Source of the DNA: Terriglobia bacterium
GTDB lineage: Bacteria > Acidobacteriota > Terriglobia > UBA7540
Assembly: GCA_030040455.1 (NCBI GenBank)
Contig: JASHTR010000616.1
Location: forward strand, 1-9,635
Direction: 5' to 3'
Length of the DNA stretch: 9,635 nucleotides
The notes under the pieces are model-generated. The model searched no databases and was not told the origin of the DNA. It saw nothing but the letters and a program-made list of their open reading frames with translations. Made by a program: the position numbers and the translations under genes. Each line of letters starts with the position of its first letter. The first letter of the stretch is position 1. Shown in pieces: positions 1 through 6,527 of this stretch.

Positions 1-412
1 CCGCTTCCGGGCACGCCTTGCCGCGCGTCAGGCCGAAAGCCTCCACCAGGTGCATCTCCTCGGTGAGGATTCCGGGACTTGGATAGAACCGAGGCAGCGG
101 GCGAAAGACTCGAGCATGATAGCCTGTCTCTTCAGCCAGCTCTCGGGTGGCTGCCTCGAGCGGCGACTCTCCCGCTTCAATCCCGCCCGCTACCAACTCC
201 CAAAGCGGCTGCCCTGCCGCATAGCGGAACTGCCGAACGAGCAGTATCTTTTTGTCTTTCAGATGCGGCAGAACCACAACGGAGCCGGGGTGGTGGACAA
301 TCTCGCGACGGGCCTTTATCCCTCCTGGCTCAACGATGCGGTCAACTGTCACATGAAACACTTTTCCCCTGAATACGACCCTGCTCGCAAGCACACGCGC
401 CGAAGAAGCCAT
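1..412 (-). CDS. Nudix hydrolase, ADP-ribose pyrophosphatase-like (C-terminus cut by window edge)
   Basis: The minus strand from an ATG at 412 reads open to base 1, giving 137 visible residues with the C-terminus outside the window. Residues 76-98 are a perfect Nudix box (G-x5-E-x7-RE-L-x-EE-x-G-Y, with catalytic glutamates E91, E94 and E95), which binds Mg2+ and hydrolyses nucleoside diphosphates linked to another group. A proline about 16 residues after the box (P113, in PSPGI) and the upstream ILLVRQFRY and LWELVAGG segments are typical of the ADP-ribose pyrophosphatase branch, so a cytosolic ADP-ribose to AMP plus ribose-5-phosphate reaction is likely. Substrate is inferred, not shown. 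The start codon follows the TGA of the upstream gene with no gap (TGAATGG) and has no good Shine-Dalgarno sequence, so translational coupling is plausible. A GTG seven codons in is an alternative start. Confidence 0.9.
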   Translation of the reverse strand, partial: MASSARVLASRVVFRGKVFHVTVDRIVEPGGIKARREIVHHPGSVVVLPHLKDKKILLVRQFRYAAGQPLWELVAGGIEAGESPLEAATRELAEETGYHARVFRPLPRFYPSPGILTEEMHLVEAFGLTRGKACPEA

Positions 413-844
413 TCAATGCCCGAAATCGTACTGCTCAATCTCGGCCTTCGCCGTCTTATCGTCCTTTGCCGCCTTCAAGGAGTCGTTATCCTCCTGGAGA
501 GTGGCCTTAAGCTTCGTATAGGCCGCTTGTTTGGCCTTGATGGCGTCAAGTTGCGCCTTCGTGGCCGTCGTATCGTGGCTGGCTTTGTCCAGGCAGCTCA
601 GAAGGTCATTGACGGTATCCAGGCAAATGGAGAGCTTGCTCTCCGTCGCCTGCTGGTGAAACTTGGCGTCGAAATCACTCAGGCTTTCCTTCTTGACGGT
701 CGAGACCGTGTCCACAAGATCCTGCTGGACGTTGGTGACCACGCTTTCCGGATCCTTGCAGGCCTGGGCGAGTAGCGACCGAGAAAAGAGCGCTGTTAAG
801 ACGCACATTCCCGTCGCCAGAATCGTTCGAGTCAATGGATTCAT
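413..844 (-). CDS. Small exported alpha-helical protein of unknown function
   Basis: A 143-residue protein I do not recognise. The start at 844 was chosen over an in-frame start at 877 because GGAGG lies about 10 nt upstream of it and because the protein then begins with a normal signal peptide: MNPLTR, a hydrophobic core at about residues 8-26, and an AQA cleavage site before C29. The -3 residue is Ala, so this looks like signal peptidase I rather than a canonical lipobox. The mature part is predicted helical and very rich in Lys, Ala, Asp and Gln (about residues 95-135 look like coiled coil). It has three cysteines, C29, C74 and C84; the latter two lie in SICLDTVNDLLSCLD and could pair. It probably acts in the periplasm or is secreted. 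It is likely co-transcribed with the Nudix gene it abuts, but nothing in the sequence links their functions. Confidence 0.7.
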   Translation of the reverse strand: MNPLTRTILATGMCVLTALFSRSLLAQACKDPESVVTNVQQDLVDTVSTVKKESLSDFDAKFHQQATESKLSICLDTVNDLLSCLDKASHDTTATKAQLDAIKAKQAAYTKLKATLQEDNDSLKAAKDDKTAKAEIEQYDFGH

Positions 845-890
845 GAGATTTCTCCCTCCGCAAAAGCCGCCCCCCACGCCGGCGGCGAAA

Positions 891-908
891 TAACGTTACG
901 GAATCCGT
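891..908. promoter_or_regulatory. Overlapping small palindromes, possible operator
   Basis: In the 185-bp divergent gap between the exported-protein gene and the response-regulator gene there is a perfect 8-bp palindrome TAACGTTA (891-898), overlapped by ACGGA-A-TCCGT (898-908). On the plus strand AACGTTACG (892-900) and TCCGTTGGA (904-912) each come within one base of the published LytTR half-site pattern. Their 12-bp start-to-start spacing is shorter than the roughly two helical turns usual for LytTR direct repeats. Binding by the adjacent LytTR regulator is speculative. Confidence 0.25.
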
Positions 909-957
909 TGGAAGCAGCTTACAAGATTTGCGGCAACTTTTCCACGCCGGAAAAAGG

Positions 958-985
958 CGGACTCGTCCCCGGGGTGCGCTATAAT
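958..985 (+). promoter_or_regulatory. Putative promoter of the LytTR-pyrB unit
   Basis: A perfect -10 consensus TATAAT is at 980-985, 45 nt before the ATG of the response regulator. A transcription start near 992 would give a leader of about 38 nt. The best -35 is weak: CGGACT at 958-963, sharing only the central GAC with TTGACA, at 16-bp spacing. It is the only TATAAT in this gap and is correctly oriented. Confidence 0.45.
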
Positions 986-1029
986 TTGGGTGGACTCGAA
1001 GGAACGACTGCGGGACCAGGAGAGAACGG

Positions 1030-1815
1030 ATGGCCGCGAGAAGGATCAGCGCGTTGATTATTGATGACGAGCAGCCGGCCCGGGACGAACTGGCCTATCT
1101 ACTTAAGGCTTTTCCCGACATCGAGGTGGTAGGGCAGGGAAAGAACGGCATTGAAGCGGTCAACCTCATTCGTGACCTGGGCCCGCAGCTGGTCTTTCTG
1201 GACGTGCAAATCCCGGGCGCGGACGGTTTTGGGGTTATTAAGAAGCTCGCGGAAAAGAGGGTACCGCTGCCTTACTTCATCCTCGTGACTGCCTACGATC
1301 AATACGCCGTGCAGGCCTTTGAAGTGAATGCGGTGGATTACCTGCTAAAACCCATTGCGCGCTCGCGCCTGGAAAAAGCTCTTTCCAAAGCGCGCCGCAT
1401 GATCGATACGGTGGATCCGACCCGCGAAAAAATCGATCGTCTCGTGCAGATGCTGGAGAGGAATCGCCAGGGGCCGCAGAAGGGCAAGCTCGTGGTCAAA
1501 AGCGGAGGCCGCTTGCACTTAGTGAATTCTGACGAGATCATCTACGCCAGCATTGAAGATGGCGTGATTAGCATCGTCACCAAAGACCTTGAGGGCCAGT
1601 CGAATTTCCGCACCGTTGAGGAGCTGCAATCCAGCCTCGATCCGGAGACGTTCTGGCGAGTTCATCGCTCGTATCTCATTAACGTGAACCGGATCAAGGA
1701 AGTGGTCCCCTGGTTTAAAAGCTCGTTTCAGTTAAAGATGGATGACCGCAAACAGACTGAAATTCCCGTCAGCCGCGGCCAAACCCGTAAGCTGCGCGAA
1801 ATTCTGAACCTCTAA
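1030..1815 (+). CDS. LytTR-family response regulator (AlgR/YehT type)
   Basis: A 261-residue two-domain response regulator with an AGGAG ribosome site 7 nt before the ATG. Residues 6-126 are a receiver domain: acidic pair D12/D13, phospho-acceptor D58 (VFLDVQIPGADGF), T87 in VTAYD, and K107 in DYLLKPI. After a charged linker, residues 152-261 form a LytTR DNA-binding domain with the characteristic VHRSYLINVNRIKEV (211-225) and PVSRGQTRKLREIL (246-259) stretches. Such proteins bind short direct repeats upstream of target promoters when phosphorylated, usually by a membrane LytS/5TM-type or histidine kinase. No kinase gene is in the window, so its partner is elsewhere or outside the visible region. 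It lies 21 nt ahead of pyrB on the same strand, so both are probably on one transcript. Confidence 0.95.
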   Translation: MAARRISALIIDDEQPARDELAYLLKAFPDIEVVGQGKNGIEAVNLIRDLGPQLVFLDVQIPGADGFGVIKKLAEKRVPLPYFILVTAYDQYAVQAFEVNAVDYLLKPIARSRLEKALSKARRMIDTVDPTREKIDRLVQMLERNRQGPQKGKLVVKSGGRLHLVNSDEIIYASIEDGVISIVTKDLEGQSNFRTVEELQSSLDPETFWRVHRSYLINVNRIKEVVPWFKSSFQLKMDDRKQTEIPVSRGQTRKLREILNL

Positions 1816-1824
1816 TTTCTCCCC

Positions 1825-1836
1825 GAAAGGCCTTTC
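1825..1836 (+). promoter_or_regulatory. 12-bp palindrome covering the pyrB ribosome site
   Basis: GAAAGGCCTTTC is a perfect palindrome that ends at the base before the pyrB ATG. Its left half, GAAAGG, is the only Shine-Dalgarno-like sequence for pyrB, at 6-nt spacing. In RNA it could fold only as a weak four-pair stem (GAAA/UUUC) or pair between molecules, so a regulatory role is possible but unproven. Confidence 0.3.
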
Positions 1837-2778
1837 ATGAAACTCCATCACATTATTGAGGCGCAGCAGTTTGACCGCGCCACCCTGGCTGAGTTGTTTG
1901 AAGCAAGCCGGCAGATGGAAGAGATCGTCCGCAAGGGCGGCGTGGCGGATTATCCCAACCGCATCATGGCTGCATTGTTCTATGAGCCTTCCACGCGAAC
2001 CCGTTTTTCTTTTGAAGCCGCGATGCATCGTCTTGGGGGACGCGTTGTCACGACCGAGAACGCCACCGAATTCTCCTCAGTTTCCAAGGGTGAAACCCTG
2101 GAGGATACGATTCGCATCCTGAACGGCTACGCGGACCTTATCGTCATCCGGCATTTCGAGGTAGGCGCCGCCCAGCGCGCGGCGGCTGTTTCGCGAGCAC
2201 CCATTATTAACGCGGGTGACGGTGTGGGCCAGCATCCTACCCAGGCGCTGCTGGACCTTTATACCATCCAGCAAGAAATAGGCACCATTGACGGCCTCCG
2301 GATTGCGATGGTCGGAGACCTTGCCCAGGGCCGCACCGTCCGGTCACTCGCCTATCTGTTAGGAAAGTTCAAGGACGTCAAGATTTACTTCGTGGCTCCA
2401 TCCATCCTGCGAATGAAGGACGACATCCTCGATTACCTCCGTGACCACGGCGTCGCTTGCAAAGAGGAAGATGATCTGGAAAAAGTGATACCGGAAGTGA
2501 ACGTCGTCTATCAAACCCGTGTGCAGAAGGAACGCTTCGGCGACCGCATCGCTGATTATGAAAAGTGCCGCGGTCTTTACATCATTACCCCCGCCACCCT
2601 GCGGCGGCTTCGCCGCGATGCCATCATCATGCATCCTCTTCCCCGCGTGGGCGAGATTGCCATGGAAGTGGATCAGGATCCCCGCGCGGCATATTTCCGC
2701 CAGGCGCAAAACGGCCTCTATGTGCGTATGGCCCTGCTGCGGATGGTATTGGGAGCCCCGGAAAGGCATGAGGGCTGA
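1837..2778 (+). CDS. pyrB: Aspartate carbamoyltransferase, catalytic chain
   Basis: A 313-residue protein of normal length for the ATCase catalytic chain, which joins carbamoyl phosphate and L-aspartate to make N-carbamoyl-aspartate, the first committed step of pyrimidine synthesis in the cytosol. The carbamoyl-phosphate loop STRTR is at 52-56 in FYEPSTRTRFSFE, followed by the SVSKGETLEDT loop (81-91, K84), HPTQALLDLY (133-142) and the aspartate-domain HPLPRVGEI (266-274). All the catalytic signatures I can check are present. No pyrI regulatory subunit, pyrC, carA/carB or pyrR gene is adjacent, which is unusual since pyrB often sits with pyrC. Instead it follows a LytTR response regulator by 21 nt. 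No attenuator-like leader is visible directly before it, but the upstream gene's leader could still carry one. A terminator overlaps its stop codon. Confidence 0.97.
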   Translation: MKLHHIIEAQQFDRATLAELFEASRQMEEIVRKGGVADYPNRIMAALFYEPSTRTRFSFEAAMHRLGGRVVTTENATEFSSVSKGETLEDTIRILNGYADLIVIRHFEVGAAQRAAAVSRAPIINAGDGVGQHPTQALLDLYTIQQEIGTIDGLRIAMVGDLAQGRTVRSLAYLLGKFKDVKIYFVAPSILRMKDDILDYLRDHGVACKEEDDLEKVIPEVNVVYQTRVQKERFGDRIADYEKCRGLYIITPATLRRLRRDAIIMHPLPRVGEIAMEVDQDPRAAYFRQAQNGLYVRMALLRMVLGAPERHEG

Positions 2779-2789
2779 GAAGCCCTTTT
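2771..2789 (+). terminator. Rho-independent terminator of the LytTR-pyrB unit
   Basis: AGGGCT (2771-2776), a GAGA tetraloop (2777-2780), and AGCCCT (2781-2786) run straight into TTT, giving four consecutive Ts at 2786-2789. The six-pair stem with a GNRA loop is compact and stable, though the T tract is short. The pyrB TGA (2776-2778) lies at the top of the hairpin. A second small hairpin without a T tract, ACCGC-GTGT-GCGGT, follows at 2803-2816. Confidence 0.65.
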
Positions 2790-2841
2790 CGTGATACCCC
2801 CGACCGCGTGTGCGGTTGTCCTTCGCCATAAACCCCAGGAT

Positions 2842-2884
2842 TTGGATTCCTCCTTTACGTGTTGGTACTAGGGTACCAGTACCA
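2842..2884 (+). promoter_or_regulatory. GTAC-rich inverted repeat and weak promoter ahead of the XRE gene
   Basis: TGGTACT (2863-2869) and AGTACCA (2878-2884) are perfect 7-bp inverted arms around an 8-bp centre that itself contains GGTACC, so the 22-bp site has three GTAC cores. A weak promoter match overlaps it: TTGGAT at 2842-2847 and TACTAG at 2866-2871, 18 bp apart. This is the layout expected for an autorepressing helix-turn-helix regulator, whose gene starts about 95 bp downstream. The operator role is inferred from symmetry and position only. A small TGAGC-TATT-GCTCA hairpin (2929-2942) lies in the leader. Confidence 0.4.
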
Positions 2885-2978
2885 GTGCGCCATTCATTAC
2901 TAAGGCAAATCAGGCGAAAGTTGTTGAGTGAGCTATTGCTCAAGCAAGGGAATGAAGCAAGAGGAGCGAATCAAATTT

Positions 2979-3356
2979 ATGTTAATTGGTGAACGAATCA
3001 AGCAACTCCGGGAACAAAAAGGGCTTTCGCAGGGCGACGTTGAAAAGGCAAGCGGCCTGCTCCGTTGTTACATCTCACGTGTTGAACATGGGCATACCAT
3101 ACCCTCTCTCGATACGATGGAGAGGTTCGCCGCAGCGCTGGATGTGCCTCTGTACCGCTTGTTCTTTTCGGGCGACAACCCTCCCCCTACACCTCATCTT
3201 TCCGAGCGAAAAACTCTCGAAGAACTGGCGCAGATGGAGGGAGAAAAGGGCTCCGAAGCCCGGTTCCTTCTCAAGCTTCGCGGACTGATGGACCACATGG
3301 TGGAAACCGACCGCAATTTCCTGCTGGACTTTGCCAAAAAGCTTGCCGCGCGGTAA
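2979..3356 (+). CDS. Small XRE/Cro-type transcriptional regulator
   Basis: A 125-residue protein from the ATG at 2979. In-frame earlier starts exist at GTG 2928 and ATG 2952. I chose 2979 because the protein then begins MLIGERIKQLREQ, the usual first helix of this family, with GAGGAG 12 nt upstream (a rather long spacing). Residues 3-58 are one HTH_3 domain: helix-turn-helix with LSQGDVEKASGL and recognition helix LLRCYISRVEHGHTIPSL, then MERFAAALDVPLYRLFF. The remaining 60 or so residues are a charged helical tail (TLEELAQMEGEKGSEARFLL through LDFAKKLAAR) with no recognisable ligand or peptidase domain. Very similar single-domain regulators with LLRCYISRVE are, from memory, abundant in Acidobacteriota; their targets are unknown to me. 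No toxin gene is next to it. It is probably a stand-alone, self-regulated gene. Confidence 0.85.
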   Translation: MLIGERIKQLREQKGLSQGDVEKASGLLRCYISRVEHGHTIPSLDTMERFAAALDVPLYRLFFSGDNPPPTPHLSERKTLEELAQMEGEKGSEARFLLKLRGLMDHMVETDRNFLLDFAKKLAAR

Positions 3357-3383
3357 ATGACCGGCGAGCGTGGAGAAGGGGGG

Positions 3384-3434
3384 GACACGGCGACCGCGCG
3401 GCCGCCAGCAATCTGGCGCTCAAACCGCCGTGTC
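3384..3434. terminator. Nested stem-loop between convergent genes, possible bidirectional terminator
   Basis: A perfect 9-bp outer stem, GACACGGCG (3384-3392) with CGCCGTGTC (3426-3434), encloses an inner perfect 6-bp stem CGCCAG-CAAT-CTGGCG (3403-3418). It lies between the XRE stop (3356) and the end of the minus-strand hydrolase, whose TGA (3433-3435) is partly inside the outer arm. The structure works on both strands. There is no T tract on either side, so intrinsic termination is uncertain; it could instead block exonucleases or help Rho-dependent ends. Confidence 0.45.
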
Positions 3435-4905
3435 AAGCCCGCTCGCCGGCTTTGAAGGTCGTCCAAGGCCCTGCCTGCATGTCGCGGAGCAAGGGCTTCT
3501 GCCAAACGTATTGCGGGTGCGCCTCCAGAAAGGGCTTTGCGAGGAAATTCCCACCACACGGATGACCCCGCCGGGCCACGAACGCGAGCTCGCCAGTCAT
3601 CCGGCTGTCCGTTACTTTTCCGGTGACGGCTCCAGACGGATCATAGGGGTGCCAATCCCAAATCTTCTCTCCGGTCGAGGAAAGGTCGCCGTGCCCGCAC
3701 AGCGTGCGGGTGTTTGGCTCAGTTTTCTTTTGCCATGTATCATAATGATCGGAGAGGAATTGCCGCCCGAGGCTTACATCGATCCGGCCCTTGTATTGCT
3801 GCATCAGTTGTTCCCAGCGCGCCCGCCGCGCATTGGGTGAGGAGGAAAGATCCTGAGGGTCGAAATGGGTATCTTCCGCGATGACTTTGGGATCGCGTGC
3901 AAAGTTTGACCCCACAAAGTAACCCTCCTTCGCCCGCCACACTCGGTAGGCTTTCAGCCCTAACTCAAACTGGGCAATTTCACCCGTCTTGCGATCGCCG
4001 AGCAACCAGTCGTTGGCGTAGCCGCCGTTGTTTTCGTCGAGCATGATTTGGATGTATTCGTCGATGGAAGCCGCGTATTGCATGGCTTTCCGCGAGCGGG
4101 CGAACTCCGGCTTCCCATCAGGATTCCAGCCGTGAAATTGAGAGATCGTGGTTTCAGTCACCATCATCCCGCTCGCATTGATGCCGAAATCATCGTCGCT
4201 GGTGATCACGCCGGGAAAGCCGTCCATGAGAATGCGATAGCCGTGCTCGGGAGCAATATCAAAGATGATGTTCCAGCGCTCGCCGTGCATGTAGCTCGTC
4301 CAGCAACTATGGGCGATCACGATCTGGTGGTCTTTCGTCCAGCTCCCGGTCGCGACGAAGGCGCTGCAATTGCCAGGGCTCAGGATCGGTCGTGCTTCCG
4401 CCACCTTGTGGCGCGCGTCGTACCAGGGGACGTAATAATCTGAGAGCTCTTCCATGGCATTCAGCCAGATGACGTCGTCGAGGCTCATCGCGACGTGGCG
4501 AGCCGCCAGGCCTTGGTGGATTCCCTGAATCTCTTCCTGATATTCGGGATAAACCTTGGGCCATAAGTTTTCCCGGGCGGCGCGGCGAAAGAACTCTTTG
4601 CTCTTTCCCGTCCCGCGGCAGTTGGTGAACGCCACGGCTTTGAACGCATCGGCAATTTCGGGCGCCAGCAGATACCCATGCTGGAAGCCGATCTCGGAGG
4701 GTGTTCCCTCCAGATGCACGTAAGCCCAGCGGCCGCGCGAAAAGCGGTAAGCGCCCTTGAGCCTGGGATCAGAGGAAGGGACAAAGCCCTCCCCCAAAGG
4801 CATCGAAGAAGTCAGGGCGGTGGGCACAACGTTACCCAGCGTGCCCAACGCTACCCCTGCTCCTGCCATTCGAAAGAGCTTACGATTGAACTCCCGACGT
4901 TTCAT
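3433..4905 (-). CDS. Tat-exported C45/phospholipase B-like Ntn-hydrolase
   Basis: A 490-residue protein from the ATG at 4905, which has a perfect AAGGAGG 9 nt upstream. The in-frame ATG at 4914 directly touches that site, and the longer frame to 4992 adds no sensible sequence. It starts with a twin-arginine-like signal (MKRREFNRKLF, then a hydrophobic AGAGVALGTLG stretch, residues 12-24), so the mature enzyme is probably exported folded. The core resembles the C45 acyltransferase/peptidase and phospholipase B families: GFQHGYLLAPEI (73-84), the likely nucleophile C180 in PGNCSAFVATGSWTKD, IAHSCW (197-202), DFGINASGMMVTETTI (239-254) and NNGGYANDWLLGD (292-304). In this fold autocleavage before the cysteine frees its amino group to attack amide or ester bonds; the substrate here is unknown. 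It stands 178 bp from hpnE on the same strand with its own strong ribosome site, so it is likely separately regulated, though no clear promoter was found in that gap. Confidence 0.85.
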   Translation of the reverse strand: MKRREFNRKLFRMAGAGVALGTLGNVVPTALTSSMPLGEGFVPSSDPRLKGAYRFSRGRWAYVHLEGTPSEIGFQHGYLLAPEIADAFKAVAFTNCRGTGKSKEFFRRAARENLWPKVYPEYQEEIQGIHQGLAARHVAMSLDDVIWLNAMEELSDYYVPWYDARHKVAEARPILSPGNCSAFVATGSWTKDHQIVIAHSCWTSYMHGERWNIIFDIAPEHGYRILMDGFPGVITSDDDFGINASGMMVTETTISQFHGWNPDGKPEFARSRKAMQYAASIDEYIQIMLDENNGGYANDWLLGDRKTGEIAQFELGLKAYRVWRAKEGYFVGSNFARDPKVIAEDTHFDPQDLSSSPNARRARWEQLMQQYKGRIDVSLGRQFLSDHYDTWQKKTEPNTRTLCGHGDLSSTGEKIWDWHPYDPSGAVTGKVTDSRMTGELAFVARRGHPCGGNFLAKPFLEAHPQYVWQKPLLRDMQAGPWTTFKAGERA

Positions 4906-5083
4906 TTTTTTCATCCTCCTTGAGCTGCCGAATGCCAAAAGGTCGCTGAGAATCCCCTGCAGCCTGTCATTCCAAGGAGCCGAAGGCGGCAAGAAATCTC
5001 TCGTTTTGGCCAGGTCTTGCTAGTGTGGTGCGTCGAAAGTGCCTTTACTGATGACCTTCCCAGTGAGCTTCCCGGCAACATCC

Positions 5084-6481
5084 CTAACGCTTTAAAATCT
5101 CCGCGGCGGCAGTGTACCCGCTTTTCACCGCGCTTTCAATGGTAGCGGGCAAACCGGTGTCCGTCCAGTCTCCGGCCAGGTAAAGATTGCGGATGGGCGT
5201 GGCTGCGGGCGGGCGGAGCGGCAGGGCTTGAACCGCAGGCGAGAAAGTGGCAAACCGCTCTTTGAGAATAAGCGAATGGAGCAGGCGCGCGCCACGCGCG
5301 GCAGGAAACAGCTCCAGAAGCTCTCCCAGCGCGATGGCCAGCAACGCCTCCTTTTTCCGCTGAATGTGTTCGTGCGCGCCGCTGATCACCAAGCTCACGT
5401 AATGATCGCCGGATCCCAAGATCCGGCCTTTGTTGAAGAGCCATTGGGTGGTGGTTCCGCGCAATCCTGCGAAGTCCACTTCGGTGATCTCACGGTCAAA
5501 CCATAAGTTGATCGAGATGATGGGTGCTGGCTGAAGGCGCGCGACCCGCTCAAAAAATGGATCTCCATGCAATACCTCGTCAGGAAGGAGGTGAACAAGT
5601 TGAAATGGAGCGACGGCGGAGAGGAGCGCGTCTGCCGAAATTTCCGTGTTATTGGCAAGCTTCACCCCACGGCAGCAAAGCCCGGATTCCGCCGGAGCCG
5701 ATCCGGCAGGAGTGGGCCAACGGCTCGCATCCGTTGGGGCAGTCTCGAAAATGAAGCTTGTCACGCTCTGTCCAAGCTCTACTTTGCCGCCTCGCGCTTC
5801 AATGTATGAGGCGGCGGACGAGGTGTAGCACTGGCTGAGGCCATTTGAGGCCAGGCCGATGCGGGAATCTTCCGGAGATTGAAAAAGCGCCAGGCGCAAG
5901 ACAGGCTCAAAGACCGCGGCCGCCGCGATCCGAGGGTCTTCGTTGAGCGCGGCGATTGAGAGCAGGTCCCAGAGGTTCCTGCGCAGCCTTTCGGATTGCC
6001 CGAGCGCGGCCATCCAACCGTCCACCGTAAGCCGATCCAGCGCCTCCGAACGGCGTCCTAAGTCCGCATGGCGCAGCGCGCGACCCAGCCGCAGAATTTC
6101 GAGCTTCTCACGGAACGTGAAACTGTTGGACCGCATCACACCCGCGAGAAGGTGCCAGGGGGCGGGCAGGCGGGGACATGCAAGCCATGTGTGCCCCGAT
6201 TCCCGGTCCATGAAATCGACGGTCAAGTCCGGCTGGAAGCGGATGGAGTCCAGCGTTCCGACGGTTTTTAGAAACCGCAACGTTTCATGGTAGCAGCCCA
6301 TAAAGATATGCTGCCCGTTATCCACCACGGCACTGGCAGGAGCATAAAAAAACGACCGCGCCCTGCCTCCTAGGTAGGGTTTCTGCTCGAGCAGGCGCAC
6401 ACGGCAACCCGCCTCTGCCAGCGCTACCCCCGCCGTAAGACCTGCAAAGCCTCCGCCGATGATGAGGATTTCACGCGACAT
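5084..6481 (-). CDS. hpnE: Hydroxysqualene dehydroxylase (FAD-dependent)
   Basis: A 465-residue flavoprotein of the amine-oxidase/phytoene-desaturase superfamily. HpnE carries out the last step of bacterial squalene synthesis, reducing hydroxysqualene to squalene. The N-terminus is an FAD-binding beta-alpha-beta unit (ILIIGGGFAGLTA, 5-17, with E32 at the end of the second strand), then LGGRARSFFY (37-46) and DNGQHIFMGCYHETL (54-68), a signature of the HpnE group. The C-terminal FAD motif is LYLAGDWTDTGLPATIESA followed by a helix to the end. Residues about 247-270 are a Pro/Ala/Ser-rich stretch with two adjacent cysteines (GLCC) that looks like a lineage-specific surface insertion. The start ATG has no Shine-Dalgarno sequence; a hairpin and 7-nt repeats lie just upstream. 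It follows hpnC and hpnD in the same direction. It is likely membrane-associated given its lipid substrate. Confidence 0.93.
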   Translation of the reverse strand: MSREILIIGGGFAGLTAGVALAEAGCRVRLLEQKPYLGGRARSFFYAPASAVVDNGQHIFMGCYHETLRFLKTVGTLDSIRFQPDLTVDFMDRESGHTWLACPRLPAPWHLLAGVMRSNSFTFREKLEILRLGRALRHADLGRRSEALDRLTVDGWMAALGQSERLRRNLWDLLSIAALNEDPRIAAAAVFEPVLRLALFQSPEDSRIGLASNGLSQCYTSSAASYIEARGGKVELGQSVTSFIFETAPTDASRWPTPAGSAPAESGLCCRGVKLANNTEISADALLSAVAPFQLVHLLPDEVLHGDPFFERVARLQPAPIISINLWFDREITEVDFAGLRGTTTQWLFNKGRILGSGDHYVSLVISGAHEHIQRKKEALLAIALGELLELFPAARGARLLHSLILKERFATFSPAVQALPLRPPAATPIRNLYLAGDWTDTGLPATIESAVKSGYTAAAEILKR

Positions 6482-6492
6482 ACGCTATGGGT

Positions 6493-6527
6493 TCAGGTTT
6501 CAGCGCGATTTGTTTCCTGAAGCCTGA
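6493..6527 (-). repeat. Inverted repeat just upstream of hpnE
   Basis: TCAGGTTTCAG (6493-6503) and CTGAAGCCTGA (6517-6527) form an 11-bp stem with one non-Watson-Crick position and a 13-nt loop. In the minus-strand mRNA the odd position is a C-A mismatch. The hairpin ends 11 nt before the hpnE ATG, in the space where a ribosome site would be. It may affect translation or mRNA stability, or be a by-product of the repeats around it. Confidence 0.5.

Noticed and set aside
50..775. A 241-codon plus-strand open frame across the Nudix and exported-protein genes.
   Set aside because: It runs antisense to two well-supported genes and its translation resembles no family.
2928..3356. XRE gene as the antitoxin of a toxin-antitoxin pair.
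   Set aside because: No small toxin gene is adjacent: pyrB with its terminator lies upstream and a convergent hydrolase downstream.
4906..4992. N-terminal extension of the Tat-exported hydrolase to 4992.
   Set aside because: It would bury the twin-arginine signal and the perfect AAGGAGG ribosome site inside the coding region.
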